In this document: piece after piece, positions 1 through 11,612 of the stretch
How the letters are laid out: the number at the start of each line of letters is the position of its first letter
Numbering within the stretch: the first letter of the stretch is position 1
Assembly (NCBI GenBank): GCA_958298945.1
Contig: OY282610.1
Span: 67,205,088 to 67,269,087, forward strand
Length of the DNA: 64,000 nucleotides
Direction of reading: 5' to 3'
DNA from: Atherix ibis
Taxonomy: Eukaryota; Arthropoda; Insecta; Diptera; Athericidae
Position numbers and translations under genes: made by a program
The notes under the pieces: model-generated
Databases searched by the model: none
Told to the model about the DNA's origin: nothing
What the model saw: only the letters and a program-made list of their open reading frames with translations

Positions 1-1770
1 AACTAGATGTCAGTCTAGTTGTGTAAATTCTACATAAAAATGTTTACACAAAAGTATGCAAGCAATACGATTTCTCGCCGATTTTGCAATAATTTAGCCA
101 GAAAATTGCGTATACAACATATACGAAAATCTGACGTATCCTTTAACCTAAGGTTGTTCTTAGTGTGAAATTAAATTAAAAATGGCAAAGAGAAAGCCTA
201 ATTAAAGGTAAAACGGCAGGAACGGAAGCGTAGCGTTTGGGGAAAGGAATGGTTGAGGCTTCGTGACGCGGACAGATTTTCTGCGTGCCGATGGACCTAA
301 TGTATATTGTAGTTTCGTAAATAAGTCGGCATTTAATTTATATCGATTCTGGCGTTTGACTACAAAAATCGTATAAAATAAATAAAAAAAATGGAACAGG
401 CGGACCGAAACAAAATTACATACCGAATTCATTGTAGATTTTGATTGAGTGGCTTGGGCGGAATCGTTGATATCCAAGAACTTTATTCGATTGAAGTACT
501 TCCAGGCAATGCCACCGACCAAATCGTTCGTTCGTTTAAAAAACCTTTTAGAGTGTAAACTTGCAAAATTTCTTTTGAACATGGCGCGAAGATTTATCCA
601 CATTGTTTTCGCCTCGTACACATTTGTGTTGCACTTTTCTGCCGCATTTTTTGTCGAAGCCAAAGGCCAGAACGAAATCGATATCGTTCTCTTCATTGGG
701 CTTGCCAGTTTGCTGCGATTATGTGCCCAAAAATTCACATACATTTATTAAACTCAATTCAGTCTACATAGAATAGAGCGACAAAATGGCTGCCATCAAC
801 TAAATGTCACAATCATGCTATTATACGGGCAACCAAATTTGTTACTGATCATTTTGACGTCACGTTGGTTGACGTTTACCAATTTGACAGACCGACCAAA
901 AACACCTTCAGAATGAAGATTTCCATAAAAAATCAAATAAATCACTTGGAACAATTCAGTTTTTACTGTCGCGGAGTAGTTTTTATTGTTTAAGTCTTTC
1001 TCCCTCCAAGTTTGAACTGTCAACCAAAAAGAAATAAATAAATTTTGATCAAAAAACTAAAAAAAAGAAAAATCTGTCATAAAAATATATTCCCGAGGCT
1101 TGTGAGGAGATTTTTAAAAAAATAATATGATATGGTGGCTTGTAACCGATAATTGTCAAATAGAATCTTGTGTTCTAAATAATCACGTCTGTAAACAAAA
1201 TAATAATGTTGAAATCATATTAATGAGTAATTTCTGTTTAGATACTATTATAAAAGGGAATTATGAGTATTATACAAAAGATACTAGCTAGAGTCCTTTT
1301 GAGTTGCCTTCGAAAAAGGGAATAATTTGGTAATGAATATTATTAGTACAGTATTGGACCAAACATACTCCATTGTAGAATATCACTCCAATTAGTGGAC
1401 ATTCGAGAGTTTTTTATATTTTTTCAAGTATGTTCAGAAAAGGATGCAATTTATCATGAATAGAAATATTTAAAAAATGGCGGCGGGATTGGGTCGGTGC
1501 AGTAAAATTACTTTAATTTAAATTTAAATTAACGTACTCAGTCGTTAATTTAAATTCTAATTCATTTAAAAAGTTTGAAATAGAATATGAGAATTGGTTT
1601 GTAGTGAAATTCTCCTAAAGAAAATTTTAAATTATTGTAAAAGAGTTTTTGTCAGTTTTTTTCTTAAATATTACAGAGTAAAATTTTAATGATCCTCATT
1701 TTCTTACCTATTTAATAATAATAAGGTTGATGTAAAAAAAATGCCATTTAATAAAAATTATTATTTTCAG
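1..1770. other. Upstream flank or 5' intron of the G-x-W gene; one candidate signal-peptide ORF
   Basis: No exon can be proved here. About 200-750 is less AT-rich than its surroundings and open on both strands: 180 codons on minus, 100 on plus. The plus ORF contains, from an ATG near 581, a stretch with basic start, hydrophobic core (IVFASYTFVLHFSAAFF) and then EAKG, which looks like a signal peptide. It could supply the missing first exon of the downstream gene, but the only phase-compatible donor I see (GCCA|GTTTGC) is poor. About 795-910 resembles the TCAGCC-rich dispersed repeat at 40-41.3 kb. The rest is AT-rich without recognised content. Confidence 0.4.
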
Positions 1771-4700
1771 GTGATGCGTACTGTTCATTTGCACAAGCCC
1801 TTCAAGGATCATATATAACACAGGGACTGGATATTCCGATCAATATATCCGATTACTCGATATCGATGTGGGGAATATGCCATGGACGGATTGGTAATAA
1901 TATCATTTTAGAAATGAGGTAGGCAGTTCTGATAAGTTTCTTAAATTATTCGAACCATTTTTAAGAGTCTACTTTTATGAAATTATTAATTTACTAAATT
2001 GAACATATTTTTTCTTACTTTAGTACACCGAATTCTGAAGAGACAAAATGCTTTCGATGCTTTAATTTCGAGCTGGTCTCACGGAATGTCTTACGTGTAA
2101 CAACGGAATCGAATTATATGCAGAGTTGGTATACAAATCCTAACAAAGCTGTTGCATCATGTCCCTCACAAAATGGCTCTTTCAACTCATCCAACTATTC
2201 GGAAATTATCTTATACAGTAAGTATTAAAAATTATGTAAACTCTTTCAATATTTAATATTTTTTGTGAAATAATTTTTTTATTTTTGGAAAAATTTGCAG
2301 AATATTTGGAACTAGATGGTACAAAAATTCGTCATGAACATTGTCCCATTAATGGCCGATATAAATTTCTCTATAATAACGATGATGGTGAAGAGGAGAG
2401 CGTGGAGTGTGCAACGTATGAATCGGAACTTGATAACTGCCCATCTGGTTCGGCTATCAATTTACGTTTCAAGGGCTGCTCTTTTGAGAATCATGGTAAG
2501 TGAAGTATTTCAAAATAGTTTTTTTTTAATTTGCTTATAACAAAGATTCTGTAAAAAAAAATCTCATATTTACGTAGAGTTTCATTATCTATTATAGTAA
2601 AATTGACCTAAAAGATATCTGCTAGGGCCATAATTTTAAGACAGTTTTCAATATAATAAAATATCAATTCCTTTTGCTCTTGTAATGTTGCTGTAATATT
2701 CTGCGCTATCTTACTAGGCAGAATATCCCCATTCGGCAAAATAAAATTATTTCCCCATACCAGAGGCATCACAACAGGGAAATCAGTAACAGATCAGATC
2801 TTCTGTCTGCGGCAGTCGATGGAAAAACTCGACTTATCGACTTTAAAGCTTCTATGCTAGCATAGCGAGGATAAAACTAAACACATCCATGAGAAAGTTT
2901 GGGATACTAAAAAAAAATAATTAATTAGACAAACTAGGCTAACCATCAGGAAGGGGTATTTGTTTTGCCTTCATTTATGTGCAACCGAATAACTTTCAGA
3001 GCCTTTTAACATCTACACTTTCAGGTGTAAACATAAGGGGTACCATTCTCATTAAGTCTGCCCAGCTTTTAACATACGAGGGTCATTCAACAAGTACTTA
3101 GCCTACAAAAGAAAAACGAAAATTTTGGAAAGGTGGCAATTTATTTTTCCACATAATCTCCTTCAAGCTCGATACACTTGGCCCAGCGATGCTCTTACTT
3201 TTTTAACCCGTCCAAAAAATACATTTTCTCGAGGGAAGCAAAATAGGCCTCCGTGGCGACGATGACCTCCTCATTCGACCCAAATCTATTCCCGAGTGAT
3301 TTTTTCAGATTTGGTCACAGGGGGCCAAATCTGGAGAGTACGGTGGATGGGGCAGCAATTCGTAGCGCAATTCGACCAATTTGGCCATGGCGAAGGCGGA
3401 GGTGTGAGCCGGCGCATTGTCGTGGTGGAACAGCACTTTTTTCTTCGCAAAGCGGGGCCGCTTTTTTTTCAATTCGACGTCAAATCGGCCCAATAAGTCA
3501 GCATAGTAGCGCCCCGTGATTGTTTTACCCTTCTCGAGGTAATCGATGTGGATCACACCTTGTGAATCCCAGAAAACGGTGGCCATCACCTTTTCGGCCG
3601 ATCGAACAGTCTTCGCCTTCTTCGGAGCACGTTCGCCGGGTGAAGTCCACTGTTTCGACTGTTCCTTGGTCTCTGGTGTGTACCAGTGAATCCATGTTTC
3701 GTCGACGATCACGAAACGACGCAAGAACTCCGCTGGATTGCGCTGAAACAGTGCCAAACACGTCGCCGATGTGGTCTCACGGTTGCGCTTGTTTTCCGGT
3801 GTGAGCAAACACGGCACCCATCGCGCCGACAGCTTTCTCATGCCCAGTTCTTCGTGTAGAATATGATGCACCGTTCCTACTGCGATGCCCACAGTCTCAG
3901 CTATCTCGTGAACCTTCAATCGACGCTTTGCCAACACGAGATCGTGGACTTTTTTAACGTTTTCCTCCATAGCAGCCGTTTTCGGAGCACCTGGGCGTGG
4001 CTCATCAAAAACCGACGTGCGGCCACGAACAAACTCGTTGAACCAATTCTTGACGGTCGCCATCGAAGGAGAAGAGTCACCATACACAGCATCCAAGCGA
4101 TCTTTGATTTCGCTGCGCGTTTTCCCTTCCAAAAACAAGAATCTAATCACAGAACGATATTGTTCTTTTCCCATTTTTGTGCAGCCGACCGACACGCTCG
4201 CTTTCAAAGGCTCTCAAAACAAAACTAATGAAGGGACTCGACTGAAACTTTGACAGTAGGCTACTTAGAGAATTTACTGCACGATGGTAAATTTTTTTTT
4301 GTGACAGCAGTTCCATCGGGCGGTGAGGCTAGGTACTTGTTGAATGACCCTCGTACGGTGACGAAATCGATATTATATGTGAGAGGCCTTCATCTGGAGT
4401 GAAAAATCTTGGACTACACATTAATGAATGCAAAACAAAATACATGATGGCAGCCTCGGTGTCAAAGATACGACCAATTAGTACTATTGGCAAACAGATA
4501 GGAGATTGTAGCTTCGTAATAGTTAGATAATTTTCCTATTTGGGGTCAAGGGACGCAAATAATAACAACACGGAGTAAGAAATTCGCGCATAGCTGCTAA
4601 TAGCCAATAGAGCCTACTTCAGTTAGTCTACATTATTTTGTATTTGACTACTTCAATATATACAGGACACTATTCTTGGCAGGCCTCATATATTCTTAAG

Positions 4701-7700
4701 AAACTTGGGTTCTTAGCAAAAACCATTGCGAACGCTTGTCCGCGTTCAAGGGGAGGATCCTATTAAAAAATGTTGCCTTTCTGCATGAGGGTGAACGATT
4801 CTGGAGCCTATTTTACGACGAGATCATGGAGCTTTACCGCGATCATCCAGTTGTGCTTAAAATTGGGCCCAATAGACTGAGGTGGGCTAGACACTTACTC
4901 CGTATAGATGAGGGAGATCCTGCCCGGAAACTCTACAGTGGCCTACCTTCGGCTGGGAGTGCCAAACTCGAAGACCATGGCGCCAAGCCAGTACGTCTGG
5001 AGGTCTTTGCCAAATAGACCTAGACTGAACTCCCAGCTGTCGCGCCAAGCCATTGATGATGATTCTTTTTATAAATTTATTTTTGAAAAAAAAGAGTACA
5101 AAATTGTTAAAAGTAGATCATGAGTATACTTTCATAAATATGTTAATGTATCAGATGGAATTTTCAGCAAAATAATTTAGAGATTGTTGGCGGTATGTGA
5201 TATAAAGGATCGTTGTTGTTACCATATAAAAAAAAATACCTACTCTAAAAGAATAAAGTTTAAGAAATAATAAATTAATAATGTTGTTTATTAAAAAATA
5301 ATTGACTTATAAAAAGTGGAAAATTTTATTATACTGAGAGAAAGCGAAAAATTTATGAGACTAAAAGTAATCTGGCAACATGCAGAATGTACACGTCCGT
5401 TAGCCCTTCCTTAATGTGCAGTACGAATTTCCACCTCGCCGGCAACTTTATGAAGCTTGATTACAAAAGTTGTATTGTTATAGTACCTTACGAAAAATGG
5501 AATAGCGGAATTTACACCAACAATGTACTATGAAGTAACCTTGACTACATGCATATGAGGAATATTACTTGTCAAGAGCATAAGTTTTAAGAAGCAGTGG
5601 AAGGCGAACCTCACTTTGTTAGTTCAAACCATCAATTAAAAAAGAAGCGGATAGTAGTGAGTTGAAGGCTCAGAAAAAGGATGTTCAACCATAAGAATGC
5701 CCCTGTTTTACGGAAAAAGGGATTACTGTGGTTTGCTAGCCCACATATTCGGCTGACTAAAGTCGGTGTGCATAGTTATTTGTATTCCCCAAGATCAGAA
5801 TCCACTTGAAAGGACATTATCTTGGTACTGTCTTGGTACTTTGAATGACATCGAAAAGGAGTACAACCAAGGTTTTGAAGGTGATCCAGTATAGAGAATA
5901 TTCTATATCAAAAGCACACGTTTTTGGATGGTATATAAAATTTTTGGGGACTGGAGAAGTATAAGAAAACGCACCTCGATCAGGGTAACGTTTAACATAA
6001 AAAAAAACTGATAAAAATGTGCAATGAGTAAGGTCAGACCGTCGATTAACACTGAAGCTCTTTAAAGGAACGAGAAAAATACAATAGTTATTTGCATCAG
6101 ATCGGACATGGCAGACTCTTGAATGCTCTACCATGACAACGCCCCTATCACACGGCCATCTTATTTCAATTTTTTTTTGGGAAAATGGATTACTGTGGCT
6201 TCCTAGCCCCCTTAGTGCCACCACCGATGTCTATCTGCCCAAGTAAAGTGTTTTGAAGTCAGCCTGATTACTTTTCTACCAAATCTTCTGTAGTGGTTTT
6301 AAAGTAATGATTTTTTTCTTTGGCTATAAAATAAACAATTATCAAAATTTATAGTAAAAATGGAATTTGTTTCGTGTCGTAACTAAGCAATACTGAGTAC
6401 TTTTGCGTCTAGTATGCAGTGGCCGTAAGTCCGAATTCAGCTAGTGACACAGCTAAAGGGCCGTTTACTTGTTGCCAAAATCATCTTAGAAAATATCTAC
6501 AAAAATTAACAACGAAATTTTATATTTTATTTATTTTCTTACATAATTAATATTTTTTAAAATTAAATTTGAAGATAAATTGCAGTCTTCGTTTTGATGA
6601 TGTGAATTCAGATTGCCATTCCGTAAGAGTGGCCCATCGGATAAGCTGGATTTAATTTAGAAATATTTTTTTTTAACACAGTAAATAATTATTTAATTGG
6701 AAAATATTTATTCATGTATAAAATATAATAGATATGTTAGACATGTTAATATTAATTATGGAATAGGATAAACTCCAAACTGAGTTTTTTTTATCAAATT
6801 TTTGGAGACTTTTCGCAGAAGGTATATTCAGTTGGCACAGTTTCCGAAATGATGCTTTGGATTTCTGTTCTCAGTTGAGAAATTGTTTGTGGACATTTTC
6901 AAAATCCCAGAGGAAAAATTCGCATGGCCAAGAACTACGTGGCCAATTGCCGTTTGCATTATTGCAAATCAGACGACTAGAAAAATGTCGTTTTAACAAA
7001 TCGATGGTGTCTTTTGCTGTATGGTATGTGACACCATCCTGTTGCAACCACATTTCTTCTAGGTCCGTTTTGTCCAATTTCGTGGACAAATTTCGTGGTA
7101 TGAAATTCACCAAAAAATAATTAACCAAAAAATCATAAAAAAATTAATCAAAAAATTCATAAAAAATTAGCCAAAAAATTTACCAAAAAATTTACCAAAA
7201 AATTTACCAAAAAATTTACAAAAATATAAATAAAAAAATTAACCAAAAATTAACCAAAAAATTATAAAAAAATTCATAAAAATTAACCAGAAAATGAACC
7301 AAAAAATTTACAACAAAGTAAATAAAAAAATTTACCTAATAATTAATCAAAAATTAACCAAAAAATTCACCAAAAAATTCACCAAAAAATTGACCAAAAA
7401 ATTGACCAAAAAATAATTAACCAAAAACATTCAATAAAATTCCGAAATTGATAATTTAATATTATTTTGTGAAACAAATAAAGATTATGCAAGAATTATA
7501 ATATTTTAGTGATATTATTTACTGTTTATAATATATTCATAAGTAAAAATAGACTTTGTTGCATTCCGCTAGGTGTCTAACATAAGCAGTGGTAAATCGT
7601 TGTATGCGCCTAGTCGATACAGTAGTGACTCTATCTTTATTAATATTGGCCGAAAACCTCTCATGCTAAGACACTATTTACATTAACCTTTACTTTTCCG

Positions 7701-10700
7701 AATATCCTTTACATTATCTTTTTAAACAAGTTATGTCCACCACCTGCTGCAAAGAAAAAATTCTCTTTTATTATCCGTATGGAACTTGAATTTTGAAAGA
7801 TATTCACTTACTTTTTCTTTGGATTTTCCAGACAATTCCCTCCGCGGCCCTCAACTGTATTTCTCCAATGCTCATTGAGTTCCAAACATACTCTATCTCC
7901 TACCCAGAAATCACTTACTATTGATACAGGATAAGTAGGTGATTACTTCTCACACTGGCCATACACTATCTCACCAGTTTGCTCAACAACCTGTCCAAAA
8001 TTCTGTGTAAAGAGCTTTTTAAAATCCGGATTGGTCACACATGATCTTATCTTCGAAAACTTACCTTCTCCTACATGCCATTGCTGTGGTGTTCTACTTA
8101 CTATCTCTCTAGAATTTCTTCTTGAAAATCCAGAATTTCTTTTCGAATAGGACTCATTCTATTGTGGAGTTCCTAGACCCAATATGTTCCATAAAATTTA
8201 ATTACTTCTACTTGCTTTTTCCAATACACGTTCGACCAGTTTCATTAGGTATACTAGCAATGCTAATATGATATCGACAAATCGACCATTTTGTGAAGAT
8301 ATCATATTAGCATTGCTAGTATACCTAATGAAACATGGTTGTGAAGATACACATTGGCGCCTCGCGCATATTTTAGGGACCTTAGACGTATATAAAAGTG
8401 AATAAATTAGTTTATAGCTCACAACTTAAGTAGAATCATTGAGCACTTCTAAGTAAATGCCTTGTCACTCTTAAGGTAGCCTAACGAACTGCCCAATACC
8501 TTAATATGGCACACAATTCCAAATTATTATTATAATATGTGAGGAATATTAGAATTTGCTGCAATAGGACCCATCTAAAAAAAATGACGACTTATCTAAA
8601 GTCCATAAAATATTCCTCAAAAAATACAATGACTCGCTTCTCTGTTCTAAAGCAAATTTCAACCTTTCATTATAGCCTTCTTCATATATATTGTACATAG
8701 GACCTTATATATAAATTTTTCTTTAAGCTTTCGGGCCCCTAATGTTCAGCTTAGCTTAATGTATCTCGTTAAATTTATTTCATAATATTTTTGGCCGTTA
8801 TTTGAGGTCAAATTTAACCATGACTTATACCAGCTTTAAGTAAGCAATTATGTTACGAAGATCAGTCAAATTTAGCTGATCTTCGGAATCTAATTCATTA
8901 CTCTTTGCATTTTATTGTATTTATAATTATACAGCTCGCGATAAATTAAGGAACTGAAATAGATCCTTATACTATATAATAGTGAATATTATTGAAAAGA
9001 CAAATTTCCGATTAAAATTTACACTTGACTTTAAACTATGTATCACATTCTTGAAATTTCTGCAACCCATATGGACTTACAAATATCAACTGTAAGGCTC
9101 AATAAAGTCCCCACTTCAATAGAAAAAAAGTAGCCCAAAAATTCCTTTATTTCAGGAAAATTAAACTTGGCTTCTATTTTCGTTTTTATTTTTTTTATAG
9201 AAATTAATTTTGAATGTATTGGCCATTGGGAGGGTGCGGACAAGCAGAAATATGTCGCCTTGATTAGTTCGAAGCCAGGAGAAGCTGACGATCAGTTAGG
9301 GTCACAGTATCGTTGCGCGGTAAGTTTTTAAATTTTAATTTTTTTTTTTAATTTTTTTTTAAATCTTGAAACCTTTACTCACATTGTAAATTTAGATTTA
9401 CGAAAAGGATGAACATAATGGAATGATAAAAATCACATTCAGCAAGGATTCAAATTGTTCTGCTGTTAGTGTTGCGAAAAACGTGCACCATCTGAGCGAC
9501 AAAAGGGATCAGCATCATATCGAAACTTTTACTTTGAAGCCAATTGAAGAACCAAAATGGCCAGCACATAATTTCTGTGAGTTTCCCGATTGGATGTTAG
9601 GTGAATGGGAACAAATTACGGCAACCAAAAATTTGTTAGTCTTTCGTGATCACGTCTCTTTCAAGACGTACACAATGAAATGCATTGAAAATATTTCCGG
9701 TCATATTTTGGTATTTAGTCGAACGCAATGGTGAGAACTTTATTGAGCAAATTTGAATAGCTTTTTATCTTATGTGGCGCAAAACTTTCAGTAATGAGGA
9801 AGTCTATCAATGCATTAAAGTGGAGAATCGTGGTCCAAATATTATAGAATTTCAAATCGGTTCGGAAACTTCTCACAACTTTACACATGAGATCTGCTCC
9901 TACGAATATTTTGACGATACAAGATGGCTGACCCAAAGTCGTATCGACCGCGACTATGTGTACTCACCCTGCCCCGTTAGCGGAACATTTATCGGCACTA
10001 TTCCAGATAGCCCTACGCATTGTGCGAAACTTTTCTCAGACTGCACATCCAAGGATCTAATGTCTTTTGAAGTGGCATTGTGCGAATCAGAATTACCATT
10101 CGATGGTGAGTACAAACAATAATTTTTTAAACAAAATCTACCCCAACAAAATCATATTTTTAACTACTGAAAAATTTTCAAAAATGTCTTACCGTTTTCT
10201 TCTTTTTTTAAAAATTATTAAATTTTTTTTTTTGCTTATTTTTAACGAAACATTTTCAGAGCGAAAATATCAATGCTTGGGTCAATGGGAGGAGAATGAT
10301 TTTGTGTATATTTATACGAAACGGTTAGATATTGGGGCATACGAATGCTTTTTGGGTGGCATGAAATCAGAAATGCAACTCTTAATGAAGGAAGCTGGCG
10401 ATAATTGTCAAAGGACAAATGATCTTTTTATTAACGGAATGAAATTATACAAAACTGGTAAGTAATTGGTTTGTTTTCTGCGCATTTTAAATTCTATTTC
10501 GATGGTGGTTTTGTTTTTTTGCTTTATAAAAAATGAAGTTGATATGACCACTTATCCTAGAGTAAAGTCTAACAATCCGTAATTTAAGATTGGTTACAGT
10601 TTAATTTAGATACTTTGACATAGTAAATTTTAATTGCCAATGGAAAAGTGTTCTTAAACTTATTGACGGAGAATCTTATACTTGATCCTGCCATATTAAT

Positions 10701-11574
10701 ACTATACATCGGATATGAAACTGTGTATTGAATTAATATTATTTTTTACTTTTATTGCTATTATTGTCTTTGGACACGTATTAAAAGATTTCGTGTCCAA
10801 AAAATAGTGGGTTCCTTACAAAGGGTTCGAAGCATTTTTTGAAAAATTATCTAAAATTTCGGAGCCGTTTGTTTCATGTTCAGATATGACAGCTGTCAAC
10901 AATAGTCTGTATGCGAAAATGGCTTTGTGACCTTATGATATACAGTGTTAAAAACAATAGAAAATAAGGAAATGCTCTCCTTACTTTGATCGGAGCTCGA
11001 AACTACTAGTATTGTATAAGGGTCGATGTATCTACGGCTCATAAATAGTTTTCCTTTATGCAGTTATGCATGAATGCATTTATATTAACTAGACTTCAAT
11101 AAAAGGTAGATGTTTCTATCTGCAAACAATTTTTAGACAATATTATTGGCTAACATAAATGCAAGGCCGATTATTTATAGTTACACCATTAAAAAAACAA
11201 AACTTTTACCCCACTGATATTCTCATAAACTTGACGTGACTAAAACTAAAATAAAATTTATATCAATTATAGGTAGTTGCCAAAATGTGGGTGATCAATC
11301 ACATTCAAGCCAACATTATCATACAGTAATAAATTCGACAGAATTTTCAACAACTACAGCTTCCACCACCATAATAGGAACAGCCAATAAAGCTTTTCAC
11401 ACAACGGAATCGCCTTCGGATAATACCAACAATATACTATCAACATCATCATCAGTAACAACAAATCCACCAAAACTTACATCGAAAGGACACAGCAATC
11501 AGCAAATCACAAAATCTCAAAAGGCATCGATACTCTTTAGTTTGGCTATTATTTTATTGTCAATTTTTATATAG
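1771..11574 (+). CDS. Cysteine-rich secreted, probably GPI-anchored protein with four G-x-W/Y modules (5' end missing)
   Basis: Eight exons join in phase: 1771-1918, 2024-2217, 2301-2495, 9201-9319, 9396-9730, 9792-10105, 10260-10457, 11273-11574, all with GT/AG borders. They give 601 residues after an upstream split codon, so the start and signal peptide are not included. Four repeats have a Cys, then G-x-W or Y: C5..GSY (residues 13-15), CIGHWEG (185-191), C280..GEWE (288-291), CLGQWEE (441-447). Cysteines are numerous (for example CFRCF near 60). After residue 502 comes a Ser/Thr-rich stalk, then a hydrophobic C-terminal tail (ILFSLAIILLSIFI), the usual layout of a GPI signal. From memory it resembles conserved arthropod extracellular proteins annotated only as DUF7042-7045; function unknown. 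The 6.7-kb intron (2496-9200) is full of transposon remnants. Exon structure is seen directly; family and anchoring are inferred. Confidence 0.85.
3077..4353 (-). mobile_element. mariner-type transposon, copy 1 (1277 bp)
   Basis: The ends are inverted: CGAGGGTCATTCAACAAGTA at 3077 and its complement ending at 4353. Both are flanked by TA (3075-3076, 4354-4355), the Tc1/mariner target duplication. The body matches the element at 24775-26066 in opposite orientation and carries a broken transposase. It sits in the large intron of the G-x-W gene, antisense to it. Confidence 0.95.
3141..4174 (-). pseudogene. mariner DD34D transposase, frameshifted near its C terminus
   Basis: Reading starts at MGKEQY (4174); an upstream in-frame ATG at 4207 adds 11 residues. 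The order is an N-terminal helix-turn-helix region (KNWFNEFVRGRTSVFDEPRP), the WVP linker motif, then the catalytic core with VDETWIHWY, HHDNAPAHTS and SPDLAPCD, so all three aspartates are still present. Compared with copy 2, 13 bp are missing just after the third aspartate (around 3304). This shifts the frame and gives a stop two residues later, removing roughly 60 residues (YFLFPN onwards). The protein would therefore lack its conserved tail. Confidence 0.92.
4375..5065 (+). mobile_element. Degenerate non-LTR retrotransposon 3' part with (TGA)n tail, copy A
   Basis: Broken frames read GLHINECKTKYMMA, FSYLGS, EEIRA and ANRAYF, then from about 4736 RLRWARHLLRIDEGDPARKLY. This is the usual C-terminal order of the 'endonuclease-reverse transcriptase' LINEs common in insects. 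It ends in GATGATGATT at about 5053-5063, as do the related remnants at 43.5 and 51.2 kb, so this is probably the real 3' end. Many stops; not functional. Clade not determined. Confidence 0.65.
5066..6780. other. Intronic sequence with possible weak DNA-transposon traces
   Basis: No gene recognised. Two segments, about 5620-5780 and 6030-6230, resemble each other; both end in a GGATTACTGTGG(T/C)TT block followed by CTAGCCC. In the second, YHDNAPI followed by a degraded tail recalls a mariner catalytic motif, but the match is too short to prove. The rest is AT-rich intron. Confidence 0.3.
6780..7130 (-). pseudogene. DDE transposase C-terminal remnant (IS630/Tc1-like, HTH family)
   Basis: On the minus strand, MWLQQDGVTYHTAKDTIDLL, then a degraded NWPRSS-type block and CEFFLWDF, follow the order of the widespread insect IS630/Tc1-like transposase (WxQQDGAxxHT...LDFFLWG). 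A frameshift then leads to SQLRTEIQSIISETVPT, the usual C-terminal helix. The N-terminal half is absent. It is the same general family as the N-terminal fragment at 19043-19585. No terminal repeats were found. Confidence 0.7.
7125..7440. repeat. Simple-sequence tract of (A)AAAAATTNACC type
   Basis: About 300 bp of irregular short repeats built on CCAAAAAATT / AACCAAAAAATT, unit 10-13 bp. It directly follows the transposase remnant. No coding content. Confidence 0.8.
7441..8197. other. Intronic sequence; possible degraded coding remnant on minus at 7810-8170
   Basis: Most is AT-rich intron. On the minus strand about 7810-8170 reads as a patchy open stretch containing NFGQVVEQTGEIVYGQC and, after a stop, VSDFWVGDRVCLELNEHW. 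It is less AT-rich than its surroundings and looks like old coding sequence, perhaps a transposon, but I do not recognise it. Confidence 0.3.
8239..8334. repeat. Perfect 37-bp inverted repeat with 22-nt loop
   Basis: Arm 1 (8239-8275, beginning GTTTCATTAGGTAT) and arm 2 (8298-8334, ending ATACCTAATGAAAC) are exact reverse complements over 37 bp, separated by 22 nt. RNA from either strand would fold into a long perfect hairpin. The DNA beside arm 2 (GGTTGTGAAGAT) resembles the loop (TTTTGTGAAGAT). Confidence 0.95.
8340..9200. other. Intronic AT-rich sequence
   Basis: The 3' part of the large intron of the G-x-W gene. It ends with a T-rich polypyrimidine tract and AG acceptor at 9199-9200. No further genes or repeats recognised. 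Confidence 0.5.
10458..11272. other. Last intron of the G-x-W gene
   Basis: Starts with GTAAGT at 10458 and ends in AG at 11272. It holds AT-rich sequence with no recognised gene or repeat. Confidence 0.6.
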
Positions 11575-11600
11575 AATTCAATTAATAATAATATTATAAT

Positions 11601-11612
11601 AATAAAAATAAA
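11601..11612 (+). promoter_or_regulatory. Overlapping polyadenylation signals
   Basis: Two overlapping AATAAA hexamers (11601-11606 and 11607-11612) lie 27-38 bases after the TAG stop of the G-x-W gene, the expected place for its mRNA 3' end. Confidence 0.6.

Noticed and set aside
202..744. 180-codon minus-strand ORF near the window start
   Set aside because: No domain, low-complexity composition and overlapping plus ORF; may be a UTR or chance ORF. Mentioned only in the flank entry.
3253..4253. Plus-strand ORFs overlapping the mariner at 3.1-4.35 kb
   Set aside because: Antisense shadows of the transposase; the same applies to minus ORFs at 24.9-25.6 kb.
5600..6240. Another mariner element
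   Set aside because: Only one short HDNAP-like string and a weak internal duplication; no ends or further motifs.
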